Part shown: positions 15,350 to 23,587 of the stretch, piece after piece | How positions within the stretch are numbered: position 1 is the first letter of the stretch | Layout: each line of letters starts with the position of its first letter | Origin: UBA4655 sp964585575 | GTDB lineage: Bacteria; Planctomycetota; Planctomycetia; Pirellulales; UBA1268 | Direction: 5' to 3' | Assembly (NCBI GenBank): GCA_964585575.1 | Contig: CAZPEM010000015.1 | Coordinates: 1 to 35,896, forward strand | Length of the DNA: 35,896 bases | Program-made: the position numbers and the translations under genes | The notes under the pieces: generated by a model | The model's input: only the letters and a program-made list of their open reading frames with translations | The model's database searches: none | What the model was told of the DNA's origin: nothing

Positions 15350-17749
15350 TCAGAGAGCGTTCCAGATGTCTCTCAGCACACGCAGCATCGAGCCCGCCTC
15401 GGCGGCAGGATCGCCTCCGGTGGACGATGCCGCCCCATCGCCGCCCCGCTCGAACCGAAGCCGCACGGCCTCACGAAGCCGTTGCGGGGACTCCACGTGC
15501 GCCGATCCGGCAGCCAGTTCGGCGATCGCCACCGCCAGCCAAACCAGTTCGACCGAACGATCCCCGCCCTGCGAGTCGACGGCCAGCTGGGACGCCGTGA
15601 TTCCGGCAACAGCCCGCGACTCGGAGGCCTCACCGGGCCGCCGATACCGGCATGTGGCCGTGGCGAGGGCCGACCGTGGCGAGGCCCCGGACCGGCCGCT
15701 CGGATCGCGTTCCCGCAGCACGACCTCGTAGAGTACGCGGACGACCTCGCCGTCGGCCAGATCGACCGCCGACGGTTGCGACGACGCCATCTCGACGACC
15801 CGCCGACGGTGGCCGACGAGCCGATAGCCGGCCACCTGCGCCGGGTCGAACGCCACCTCCAATCGGCAGGCCTGGAATCCGGGCGGTGCATCCGACCCCA
15901 GGGCAGCCGCGACGATCGATCGGCGAATGACCATCGAATCGAGTCCGACTCCCTCCACGAGCGACGCCCCGTTTCGTTCTGCGGCCTGGCCGGTCGCTCC
16001 GGAAACCGCATCGATCTCCACGACGTCCATGGCGGATCCGGCATCTCGGCCGACCGCCGCATTCGCCGTGGCAAGCTTCGACTGATTCCCTTCACGGACC
16101 ATCTGCTGCGACCGCCTCCACGCGGCAAGGTCGGGATCCTCGTCCCGCTCGGCCCGCGCGATCGACCCGGCGTGGGCGACGACCACGCATCGCGACGGCG
16201 ATTCGTAAGCTGCCGTCATTCCGCGAACCATCGCCATGCATCCATGCAGGTCGCCGCCGCCACGCGGCCGCAGGTGAATGAGTCGGCGACGGACGTCGAT
16301 CATCTCCCGAGCCGGCACGCCGCTCGCGATCACGACGGGCCTTTCGGCGAAGGCGACGACGGTGATCGACGCCGCGGGGTCGAGGCGAAGGATCGCATCC
16401 TCGACGCCACGGCAGATGGCGGGCCACACCTCGTCGGCACCGGCGGCGGCCGAGGCGTCGAGCACGAACACCAGATTCCCGGCCGGCCGCAACGACGATC
16501 GCGGAGCCGCGATGCTCACCTCGAGCAGCCTCGCGTTCGGCCGCCCCGAGATCGAAGCTCCCCCGGCAAGGCTTATCGATGGTGCCGCGGCAGCCGCCCC
16601 CGCCGACGACGGCGGCACCGCGGGAGACGGTGTTGCCGCCGGACGAACGGCCGCAAGGACCTCCTCGACCCGCATGCCGACGACCGCCTGACGGAGCCGG
16701 TCGCGACGCACGCCGCCGACGGCCAGGAGCCGCTCGACACGATCGAAACTGTCGGTTCGCCGTGTTAGCGGAGGGGCATCCACGGCGAGCGCCGGCGTCA
16801 ACGATGGATCGACGAACGGAGCCTCACCGCTGGTCATCTCGAAGGCGAGGTCGTAGCCGCGGTGGTGCGGCACGGAACGACCGATCGCCGGACGAGCCAC
16901 GACGACCTGCAACGAATCGCCCGCAGGACGGGACGGCTTGCGGCCAGCCTCACCCGCCCAACGGCCGGCTTCGCCGCTCGACACCGGCGCGGCCCTCACC
17001 TCCGGCAGGGGCCCACTCCGCAGGGGAGCAGCGCGACGGACGCCGGCCTCGTCGGTGCCGATCGATGCATTCACGGGCCCATCGCCTCCGGAGCGGCTGC
17101 CCGAGGCGACATCGGCGGTCGTGTCGGCCCCGCGGCCCTCGGAGATCGGCTCGGGATCGTCAGCGTACGAGCCCGGCGATTCAAGAGGCTTTCTACCCGC
17201 GATGACACCGACGACCGGATCGACGCGAGCCGCGGCGGAACCGGAGAAGTCGAGCCGATGCGGCGGGATTGCGACCCCCCTGGCCACGGGCTGCGACAGC
17301 CACCGCGACGCGACGACGCTCGCGGCGAACGTCGACACGATGACGGACAACACGGCCACCACGTTCAACGCGTCACGGGAGATGCGGATCGCCGACCTCA
17401 CGAGCCGATTTGGCCGTGCGGGACGTTCGGCCGCCGGCCCGACCGGCCGCCGGCCGAGCCTCGGAAATGCCGCATCCCGACCGGACTCGACTCGTCGCCC
17501 TCCCGGGGCGGCGAACGGCCGGACCGACTCCATGCGACAGGGAACATCGCGGAGCAGCCGATCGATCGCGTCGTCGGAAAAAAGCTCGACCAGCCCGGGC
17601 CTTCGGATGCCTCGGGGCGACACCTCCCGGAGGACAGCGTCGATCCGCGAGTCGGCCTCGACCCGATCCAACGGCGGCTCCCCCCGGATCGCGGCGTCAT
17701 CGTGGCGGCCGGCATTGCGCCGGCCGGAATTGTCGTGCGACTGTTTCAT
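15350..17749 (-). CDS. Membrane VWA-domain protein, YfbK-like with lost MIDAS; probable sigma partner
   Basis: 799 aa. Residues 1-126 are probably cytosolic and include a helical LVELFSDDAIDRLLRDVP stretch. One membrane helix spans 127-149, then a long disordered linker. From about 330 the order matches the YfbK family: an N-terminal VWA-associated region (RTDSFDRVERLLAVGGV), the VWA domain from about 421 (NLVFVLDAS), and the C-terminal DUF3520-type domain (VAFDPAQVAGYRLVGH, VRVLYEVVLRE). The metal site is gone: DxSxS reads DASAA at 431-435, the usual GGST reads GGGD near 497-500, and TDG reads HAG at 526-528. Its ATG overlaps the sigma gene stop by four bases. An anti-sigma role is inferred from topology and linkage. 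Confidence 0.88.
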   Translation of the reverse strand: MKQSHDNSGRRNAGRHDDAAIRGEPPLDRVEADSRIDAVLREVSPRGIRRPGLVELFSDDAIDRLLRDVPCRMESVRPFAAPGGRRVESGRDAAFPRLGRRPVGPAAERPARPNRLVRSAIRISRDALNVVAVLSVIVSTFAASVVASRWLSQPVARGVAIPPHRLDFSGSAAARVDPVVGVIAGRKPLESPGSYADDPEPISEGRGADTTADVASGSRSGGDGPVNASIGTDEAGVRRAAPLRSGPLPEVRAAPVSSGEAGRWAGEAGRKPSRPAGDSLQVVVARPAIGRSVPHHRGYDLAFEMTSGEAPFVDPSLTPALAVDAPPLTRRTDSFDRVERLLAVGGVRRDRLRQAVVGMRVEEVLAAVRPAATPSPAVPPSSAGAAAAAPSISLAGGASISGRPNARLLEVSIAAPRSSLRPAGNLVFVLDASAAAGADEVWPAICRGVEDAILRLDPAASITVVAFAERPVVIASGVPAREMIDVRRRLIHLRPRGGGDLHGCMAMVRGMTAAYESPSRCVVVAHAGSIARAERDEDPDLAAWRRSQQMVREGNQSKLATANAAVGRDAGSAMDVVEIDAVSGATGQAAERNGASLVEGVGLDSMVIRRSIVAAALGSDAPPGFQACRLEVAFDPAQVAGYRLVGHRRRVVEMASSQPSAVDLADGEVVRVLYEVVLRERDPSGRSGASPRSALATATCRYRRPGEASESRAVAGITASQLAVDSQGGDRSVELVWLAVAIAELAAGSAHVESPQRLREAVRLRFERGGDGAASSTGGDPAAEAGSMLRVLRDIWNAL

Positions 17750-18318
17750 GCTCTCCGCCGCTCCGTGTCGGCAGCATCATCGAGGTCGCCGGCCTCGATG
17801 AGGTACTGCCTCAGTCGTGATCTGCCCCGACTCACCCGCGAGAGCACCGTCCCGAGCGGCACGCGAAGCAGATCGGCGGCCTCCTGATGGGTGAGTTCTC
17901 CGACCACCACGAGGAGGAGCGTCTCGCGAACCTCGACGGTCAGCCGGCCGAGGGCCCGCTGGACCTGCGACGAAAGCTCGTCATCCCACGGAGCCGGCGA
18001 ACTCTGGGCTGCGATGTCGAGGGTGCCGTCACCGAGCGGAAGTTCCCGGTCCTGGCGGTGCCGCCACGAGTCGGCGACGCGGCGGCGCAGGATCGCCAGA
18101 AGCCAGGCTCGCTCGCTCCTGGAGGCATCGAAAAGGTGACGACTCACCCACGCGGAGCGGAACGTTTCCTGCACGACATCCTCGGCATCATGGGCGTTTC
18201 CGAGCAGCCGGTAGGCGACTCGGTGGAGCACTTGGAGGTGATCGTCCGCCCAGCGGGCGAATTGGGCCTCCGCCGATGCCACGGCCTGCGAAGACGAATG
18301 CTCCTGCGAGGCTGGCAC
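17746..18318 (-). CDS. ECF-type RNA polymerase sigma factor
   Basis: 190 aa with both sigma-70 domains of the extracytoplasmic-function class. Region 2 is visible as RVAYRLLGNAHDAEDVVQETF with the core-binding DAEDVVQETF helix, and region 4 as VRETLLLVVVGELTHQEAAD followed by the helix-turn-helix LLRVPLGTVLSRVSRGRSRL, which reads the -35 element. I choose the GTG at 18318 because GAGGAG lies six bases upstream; the GTG at 18339 has no ribosome site. Its stop overlaps the start of the VWA gene (ATGA), so the two are translationally coupled. Five 14-bp repeats occupy its upstream region. Confidence 0.93.
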   Translation of the reverse strand: MPASQEHSSSQAVASAEAQFARWADDHLQVLHRVAYRLLGNAHDAEDVVQETFRSAWVSRHLFDASRSERAWLLAILRRRVADSWRHRQDRELPLGDGTLDIAAQSSPAPWDDELSSQVQRALGRLTVEVRETLLLVVVGELTHQEAADLLRVPLGTVLSRVSRGRSRLRQYLIEAGDLDDAADTERRRA

Positions 18319-18355
18319 GGAAGACTCCTCGGTTCCCACGGAACGATTTCGCCCG

Positions 18356-18425
18356 ATTGCCGGCGAACTATTGCCGGGGTCCTATTGCCGGCGAATTATT
18401 GCCGGCGAATTATCGCCGGGGAATT
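18356..18425. repeat. Five tandem 14-bp repeats upstream of the sigma gene
   Basis: Units start at 18356, 18370, 18384, 18398 and 18412. The consensus is attgccggcgaatt: units 3 and 4 are identical, unit 1 has one change, unit 5 two and unit 2 several. Three of the five contain the palindrome gccggc. The array lies 38-107 bases upstream of the chosen sigma start and 51 bases past the serA stop, so it sits where the sigma promoter must be unless that gene is read from serA. It could be an operator array or a simple intergenic repeat. Confidence 0.88.
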
Positions 18426-18475
18426 AGTACCGCCGTTCAGCCCCCCACCGGTCTCGCCCTGCCCGTTTTTTCGCG

Positions 18476-20161
18476 TTACCCCGTTTTGTCGGCATGCCCA
18501 GCCTGGGGACGGCGGGCCCCCGAGAGCCAGAGCGGCAGCTGCCCGGCTGGGGGAAGCCGAACGACCCTGGCCGACCGCACCCCGGGACAGGCGAGCACCT
18601 GCCGGATCGCCTCCTCGCTCGGTTCCTGATCGAGCCTGCCCGGTTCCAAGTCAATGTTGAGAACTCCGATCGCCTCGCCGCCGGGGGCCGTTCGCCCGAC
18701 CGACATCTGGGCGATGTTCACGCCGAGGCCTCCAAAGGCCGTTCCTACCCTTCCGATGATGCCGGGAACGTCCTGGTGGGTGAAAACGAGCAGCGTGCCG
18801 TCGAGATACGCCTCGAGCCGGTGCCCTTCGAGCTGCACCAGTCGCGGCATCGAATGGCCGAACAGCGTTCCCGCGGCACGGTGCACCCGGCCGCCTGAAA
18901 CGAGATCGACCCCGACGACCGAGCTGAACGCACCGGGATCGGTCCGGCTCTGTTCGATGAGATCGATGCCCCTCTCGCGAAGCAGCATCTCGGCATTGAC
19001 GATGTTGACGTCCTCGATGGCGGCCTCGAGGAGCCCGGCCGCGAACGCGCTCGTGACGAGCCGCGTGTTGCGGGAGGCGATCTCGCCTCGATACGCGATC
19101 GAGCACGACTTCGGAGCCGCTTCGTCGAGCTGAGCCACGAGCAGCCCGAGCCGCCAGGCGAGGTCGAGGAACCCCCGGACTCCCTCGAGCGCCGCAGGAT
19201 CGATCGGGCTGGCGTTGACCGAGTGCCTGATCGAACCCGTGCAGAGGAAATCGACGAGCAGCCCGACCCCCTCGACCGCGACCTGCGACTGCGCCTCCTC
19301 CGTGCTCGCCCCGAGGTGCGGCGTGACGATGACGCCCGGCATCCCGAAGAGCGGGGAATCGGTGCAGGGCTCCTTTTCAAAGACGTCGAGCGCCACGCCG
19401 GCGATGATGCCCCGCGAGAGCCCTTCCGCGACCGCCTTCTCGTCGTAGATGCCGCCCCGGGCGCAGTTCACGAGCCGCACGCCGGGCTTGAGGATCTCGA
19501 GCTCCTTCATGCCGACGAGGTGTTTCGTATCCTCGGTCAACGGCGTATGCACCGTGAGATAGTCGACCTGGGGAAGCATGCCGTGAACGCTCTCCACGAG
19601 CTCGATCCCGAGCTCCGCCGCCCGGTCGGCCGACATGAACGGATCGTAGCCGAGCACCTTCATCTCGAAGGCCCGCGCCCGGCTCGCGACCGCCAGGCCG
19701 ATCCGTCCGAGGCCGACGATCCCGAGCGTCTTTCCGGCGAGCTGCACCCCCATGAACTTGCCACGATCCCAGGCATGCGACTTGAGGCTCGCGTCGGCCT
19801 GCGCGATGTTGCGGGAAACCGCGAGCAGCATGGCGAACGTGTGCTCCGCGGTGCTCACCGTGTTGCCGGCGGGCGTGTTCATCACCACGATGCCCAGCCG
19901 GGTGGCGGCGTCCTTGTCGATGTTGTCGGTGCCGACGCCGGCCCGCACGATCGCCTTCAGGCGATGATTGCCGGCGAGCACGTCGCCCGTGATCTTCACA
20001 CCGCTGCGGCAGATCGCGCCGTCGTGTTCGGCGAGCGCCGCCCTGAGATCCGCCCCGGACAGCCCCGTCGCCACGCGGTAGCTGATTCCCGCGGGCTTCG
20101 CAGCCTCCAAAACCGCGATGCCGTCGGGGGAGAGAGGGTCGAGAACGATGATCGAGGGCAT
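18476..20161 (-). CDS. serA: D-3-phosphoglycerate dehydrogenase
   Basis: 561 aa, long form with NAD domain, intervening domain and C-terminal ACT domain. Oxidises 3-phosphoglycerate to 3-phosphohydroxypyruvate, the first step of serine synthesis. The nucleotide fold motif GLGRIG is at 150-155. The catalytic residues are R235 (NCARGG), E264 (FEKEP) and H282 (TPHLGAS). The ACT domain (FTHQDVPGIIGRVGTAFGGL) usually mediates serine feedback. About 20 extra residues follow it (LWLSGARRPQAGHADKTG). The ATG at 20161 has AGGAAA upstream and lies 15 bases after serC, so the two consecutive pathway genes form an operon. Confidence 0.96.
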   Translation of the reverse strand: MPSIIVLDPLSPDGIAVLEAAKPAGISYRVATGLSGADLRAALAEHDGAICRSGVKITGDVLAGNHRLKAIVRAGVGTDNIDKDAATRLGIVVMNTPAGNTVSTAEHTFAMLLAVSRNIAQADASLKSHAWDRGKFMGVQLAGKTLGIVGLGRIGLAVASRARAFEMKVLGYDPFMSADRAAELGIELVESVHGMLPQVDYLTVHTPLTEDTKHLVGMKELEILKPGVRLVNCARGGIYDEKAVAEGLSRGIIAGVALDVFEKEPCTDSPLFGMPGVIVTPHLGASTEEAQSQVAVEGVGLLVDFLCTGSIRHSVNASPIDPAALEGVRGFLDLAWRLGLLVAQLDEAAPKSCSIAYRGEIASRNTRLVTSAFAAGLLEAAIEDVNIVNAEMLLRERGIDLIEQSRTDPGAFSSVVGVDLVSGGRVHRAAGTLFGHSMPRLVQLEGHRLEAYLDGTLLVFTHQDVPGIIGRVGTAFGGLGVNIAQMSVGRTAPGGEAIGVLNIDLEPGRLDQEPSEEAIRQVLACPGVRSARVVRLPPAGQLPLWLSGARRPQAGHADKTG

Positions 20162-20176
20162 GGTTTCCTTTCGGGT

Positions 20177-21322
20177 TCAGGCGCCGGTCCGCTGAAACTC
20201 GAGCATGAAGTCTCGCAGGGCCTCCACGCCCTCGCGGGGCATGGCGTTGTAGATGCTCGCGCGGATGCCGCCGACGGAGCGGTGGCCCTTGAGATCGACC
20301 AGTTTCCGCTTCGCCGCCTCCGCCACGAACCGCTTCTCGAGGTCCTCGCCGGGAAGGCGGAACGTGACGTTCATCGCTGATCGGAACTCGGGCCGGGCAT
20401 GGCCGGAGTAGAAGCCGCCCGAGCGATCGATCACGTCGTAGAGCAGCGCGGCCTTCTCGCCGTTGATCGCCTCCATCCGCGAGAGGCCCCCGATCGTCTC
20501 GGAAAGCCAACGGCAGACGAGGCCGAGGATGTAGACGGCGAAGACGGGGGGCGTGTTGGCCCGCGACTCGTTCTTGGCGTGGGTGCGGTAGTCGAGCATC
20601 GTGGGGAGCGTGTCGCCCGACCGCGAGAGGAGGTCCTTCCGGATGATCACTGCGGTCACCCCCGCGATGCCCGCGTTCTTCTGGGCACAGGCGTAGATGA
20701 GCCCATACCGCGAAACGTCGATCGGGCGCGAAAGGAAATCGCTCGAGCAGTCGCAGACCAGCGGGCGGTCGCCGACGGCGGGCTCTCGCCTCCACTGGAC
20801 CCCCTGGATCGTCTCGTTGCTCGTCATGTGCACGAACGAGGAGGCGTCCGAGAGCTTCAACTCCTCGTCGGACGGAAGCCGGTCGTACCTCGTCGACTCG
20901 CCGTCCCATGCCACGTGCACCGGCCCCTCACGACGGGCCTCCTTCAAGGCAAGGCCGCCCCAGGTGCCGCTGACGACGAAATCGGCCGGCTCCGAGCGGC
21001 CTCGCAGGAGGTTCATCGGCACCATCGAAAACTGCAGGCTCGCGCCCCCTTGCACGAACAGGATGTCGTGGGTGTCGGGCACCGCGAGAAGCGACTTCAG
21101 GCCGGAGAGCGTGTCGGCGAGGATGCGGTCGAAGGCGGGGCTGCGGTGACTGATCTCCAGGACGGAGATCCCGACCCCCGGCAGCGAGAGCAGGTGCTCC
21201 TGTGCTTCCTGCAACACCTCGAGCGGCAGGACGGCCGGTCCCGGCGAAAAATTGAAGACCCTCCCACCCACGTCGGCAGCCCCCGACCCCCTTCGGGCGG
21301 CGGTCAATTCGCTTTGCGGCAC
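20177..21322 (-). CDS. serC: Phosphoserine aminotransferase
   Basis: 381 aa, PLP fold type I. Transfers an amino group from glutamate to 3-phosphohydroxypyruvate to give phosphoserine; it may also serve vitamin B6 synthesis. It opens with the family motif VFNFSPGPAVLPLEVL, has the ligand loop QGGASLQFSMVPMNLL and the PLP lysine K215 in ACAQKNAG. It ends in the usual GGIRASIYNAMP stretch. The GTG at 21322 is supported by AAGGAG seven bases upstream. It is co-transcribed with serA, which supplies its substrate. Confidence 0.96.
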   Translation of the reverse strand: MPQSELTAARRGSGAADVGGRVFNFSPGPAVLPLEVLQEAQEHLLSLPGVGISVLEISHRSPAFDRILADTLSGLKSLLAVPDTHDILFVQGGASLQFSMVPMNLLRGRSEPADFVVSGTWGGLALKEARREGPVHVAWDGESTRYDRLPSDEELKLSDASSFVHMTSNETIQGVQWRREPAVGDRPLVCDCSSDFLSRPIDVSRYGLIYACAQKNAGIAGVTAVIIRKDLLSRSGDTLPTMLDYRTHAKNESRANTPPVFAVYILGLVCRWLSETIGGLSRMEAINGEKAALLYDVIDRSGGFYSGHARPEFRSAMNVTFRLPGEDLEKRFVAEAAKRKLVDLKGHRSVGGIRASIYNAMPREGVEALRDFMLEFQRTGA

Positions 21323-21363
21323 GTTATGGCTCCTTGCCGGATCTGCTTGCCAGGCCTGCGGAT

Positions 21364-21413
21364 CGCCCCCGAGCGGGGCGGCCCATGCCCGCGAAAATCC
21401 GGTTTTGCGCGGG
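21364..21413 (-). other. Hairpin pair between TPR lipoprotein gene and serC
   Basis: Two inverted repeats: cgcccc/ggggcg at 21364-21369 and 21375-21380, and cccgcgaaaa/ttttgcgcggg at 21388-21397 and 21403-21413 with one bulge. On the minus strand the region reads cgggcatgggccgcccc, close to the gggcatgggcagcccc core of the dispersed element at 66-81. There is no T tract, so termination is only possible. Confidence 0.45.
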
Positions 21414-21427
21414 GGCTCGCAGAATAG

Positions 21428-21447
21428 GACCGTCCGTTCTGACGGTC
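21428..21447 (-). terminator. Possible weak hairpin at the end of the TPR lipoprotein gene
   Basis: gaccgt (21428-21433) and acggtc (21442-21447) form a 6-bp stem with an 8-base loop that overlaps the stop codon at 21446. On the minus strand it is followed by ctattct, only partly T-rich. It is a weak candidate for a terminator before serC. Confidence 0.3.
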
Positions 21448-22225
21448 AACGGGCCACAGTGCCGCCGGGGGCCACAGTGCCGCCGGGGGCGGCCCCCGCG
21501 ACGGGCGTCGTCGTCCCTGCCGCGACGGCCGTGCCGCCGGCCGCCGGCATTCCGGCCGCGACGACGGTGGGTGAACCGCCGGCGGAGAGGCTCGCGACCC
21601 GTGCCGCGACCATCGGCTGCCGCCCGTCGACGGCGAGCGCGCGGGTGTAGTTGGCGAGCGCCTGCTGGGTGTTGCCGGACGACTCGCGGAGCTGGCCGAG
21701 CGCGACGAGCGCCCGCGGGTTGTTCGGGTCCAACGCCAGGGCATCGACGAGATGGTTCTCCGCAGCCTGCGCGTCGCCGTGTTCCTCGCAGAGCCTCGCC
21801 AGCTCGATCCGAGGCTGCGGATCACTCGGACGCCGCTTCGACCACGCCTCCAGATTCGCAACGGCCTCGTTGCCGCGGTTCTGCTCGACGAGGAGGACTG
21901 CAAGAGCCCGCTGACAAGAGGGGTGGTCGGGATTCCTCGCGAGGCAGAGGTGGTAGTACTGCTCCGCGAGCTGCATGTCCTGCGGACGGCCGAAGAGCTT
22001 GGCCTGCTGATGGTAGGTCGCGCCGATGTTGTAGAAGCCGTCGGGGCTGCCCGGCTGCTTCGCGAGGGCCTGTTGGAAGGAGTTCACGGCCCCCTGGTAG
22101 TTGCCCTGCTGGTAGAGCTTCACGCCCTCCGAGTTGTCATTCCGGGCAACCGCGCCGCACCCGGCCGTCGCGATCACAAGGACCGCCGCCGCAACCGCCC
22201 GCTCGGTCCACGAACGCACCGGCAT
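21446..22225 (-). CDS. TPR lipoprotein
   Basis: 259 aa. A signal peptide ends in the lipobox-like ATAGC with C23 as probable lipidated residue. Residues 30-205 hold TPR motifs: EGVKLYQQGNYQGAVNSFQQ, ALDPNNPRALVALGQLRESS and NTQQALANYTRALAVDGRQP. It ends in a low-complexity G/A/T/V/P tail in which an 18-bp unit is duplicated exactly (21454-21471 and 21472-21489). The ATG at 22225 has GGAG eight bases upstream. It resembles TPR assembly lipoproteins, but the partner is unknown. Its distance from serC makes an operon possible but uncertain. Confidence 0.87.
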   Translation of the reverse strand: MPVRSWTERAVAAAVLVIATAGCGAVARNDNSEGVKLYQQGNYQGAVNSFQQALAKQPGSPDGFYNIGATYHQQAKLFGRPQDMQLAEQYYHLCLARNPDHPSCQRALAVLLVEQNRGNEAVANLEAWSKRRPSDPQPRIELARLCEEHGDAQAAENHLVDALALDPNNPRALVALGQLRESSGNTQQALANYTRALAVDGRQPMVAARVASLSAGGSPTVVAAGMPAAGGTAVAAGTTTPVAGAAPGGTVAPGGTVAR

Positions 22226-22347
22226 CGAGAACGCTCCAGTCCGGGCCGCCGAACCAACCCCGCCGGGACGGCCCCGGCGATGGCGGGAACACTACCGGGC
22301 GGCGGCAGACCGCCGCAAGGCTTCTCTTCGCCGGAAAAACGGCCGAT

Positions 22348-22554
22348 TCAGACGGCCGCGACCTTCGAGTACCCAAGCGACCGAAGCACTTCGAGGAGTT
22401 CGCTCGTCGTCGGAAACATCCGACCGGTCGAACGCTTGTAGCGGTCGACGGCCCGCATGAACTCGACCTCGTCGTTCGAGTAGTCGCGCTCGCAGGTGGT
22501 GGGGTCGATGCGGCGACGGACGACGCGGGGGACGTTGAGGCTGGTGGTGGGCAT
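22348..22554 (-). CDS. Small conserved-looking 68-aa protein
   Basis: 68 residues, starting MPTTSLNVPRVVRRRIDPTT and ending LLEVLRSLGYSKVAAV. It is well supported as a gene: AGGA lies eight bases before the ATG at 22554, G/C dominates third positions, and the sequence has a balanced, soluble, helical composition (ERDYSNDEVEFMRAVDRYKR, then a TSELLEVLRSLGY helix). The pattern resembles a small protein I recall as common in Planctomycetes without assigned function. The final part looks like a winged-helix or DNA-binding helix pair, but that is a guess. The larger open frame around it has an unlikely arginine- and serine-rich extension. Confidence 0.75.
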   Translation of the reverse strand: MPTTSLNVPRVVRRRIDPTTCERDYSNDEVEFMRAVDRYKRSTGRMFPTTSELLEVLRSLGYSKVAAV

Positions 22555-22735
22555 GACGCGTTCCTGGCGATGGATTTCGGATGACGGGACGAAAAACGGA
22601 CGACCGACATAAAAAGGATCGGAATCGTCGCGGGAAAACTTTTCCGTCAAGGCAAGGCGTGCGGTCATTCCGGATTTTCCGGATGGGGCAAGGGCTGCCG
22701 CCCCGCAATGCCGCACGACCGGCACGACCGGACAG

Positions 22736-23434
22736 CTAGCGGTTGTTGAAGAACTTCTTGAGGGCCTCGGCAGCGGCGGCCCGCGACGTCTCCGCCGCCT
22801 TCTTCTGACCCCCGCCGCTCGCGCCGCCGGGGGGCCCGCTCGCGGCCCCGGAAGGCGAAGGCCGTCCGCGGACGACCGTAGCCTCGGTGTCAGGATTGCC
22901 TTCTGGGTTATTGCCTTCTGGGTTATTGCCTTCGGGGTTCCGTCCCTCGAGCTTCCCGCCCGCTTCGGCGGCGGGATTCTTCGCCGTCGCCTCCGCGGAA
23001 ATCGGAACGGTCTGCTGATTCGCAACCTGCAGTGAACGCGTCGTGTCGAACATCCCGGCCGGCGCGTCGTCCGCCATGAGCCACCGCGACACTTCATCGT
23101 CTTCGGAGGCCGCGCCGGCATGGCTCGGCGGTGCGACGGCCGCACGGCCCGCGACCTTCAGCTCGAGGTTGCCGATCCGCACGATGTCGCCGTCGGCCAG
23201 CTGCCGCCGACCGTCGATTCGCGATCCGTTGACGAAGGTGCCGTTGCGGCTGCGGAGATCCTCGACGACGAGCGTGTCGGCCTCGACGCGAAACGCACAG
23301 TGTCGCCGGCTGACCTCCTCGCTGAGCGGCCTGACATCGCACTCGTCGGCCCTTCCGACCAGAAGCTTCTCCCGCTTCAACGCGATGATGCGGCCCGCGC
23401 TTTTTCCCGAGGCGACGATGAGCTTGTAGGTCAT
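22736..23434 (-). CDS. FHA-domain protein with disordered tail
   Basis: About 232 aa. Residues 1-95 are an FHA domain, which binds phosphothreonine peptides: LLVGRADECDVR, SRRHCAF and LRSRNGTFVNGSRI contain the conserved G-R, S-x-x-H and N-G residues. The rest is a disordered linker with three PEGN repeats from a tandem 15-bp unit (near 22900-22950) and an A/E/K-rich end, EALKKFFNNR, that could be a short helix. I start at the ATG at 23434, just before the domain; a GTG at 23512 would add 26 residues with no better ribosome site. No kinase or phosphatase gene is adjacent. Confidence 0.87.
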   Translation of the reverse strand: MTYKLIVASGKSAGRIIALKREKLLVGRADECDVRPLSEEVSRRHCAFRVEADTLVVEDLRSRNGTFVNGSRIDGRRQLADGDIVRIGNLELKVAGRAAVAPPSHAGAASEDDEVSRWLMADDAPAGMFDTTRSLQVANQQTVPISAEATAKNPAAEAGGKLEGRNPEGNNPEGNNPEGNPDTEATVVRGRPSPSGAASGPPGGASGGGQKKAAETSRAAAAEALKKFFNNR

Positions 23435-23587
23435 TGCATCGATCTTTCGGAACGGGCTCTCGGAATGGCCGTCCTTCGGAGGACCGTCCACCGCCGCCAC
23501 GCGGTTCGACACGGTATCTGAAATTCCATCCTACCAACAGACTATTCTGGCGGGCACGAGCTTACCGAGGCTTGCCAGCCCGCGGGC

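Noticed and set aside
14268..15731. 487-aa open frame on the plus strand
   Set aside because: It is a shadow of the 1134-aa TPR gene and the VWA gene, with no protein-like composition.
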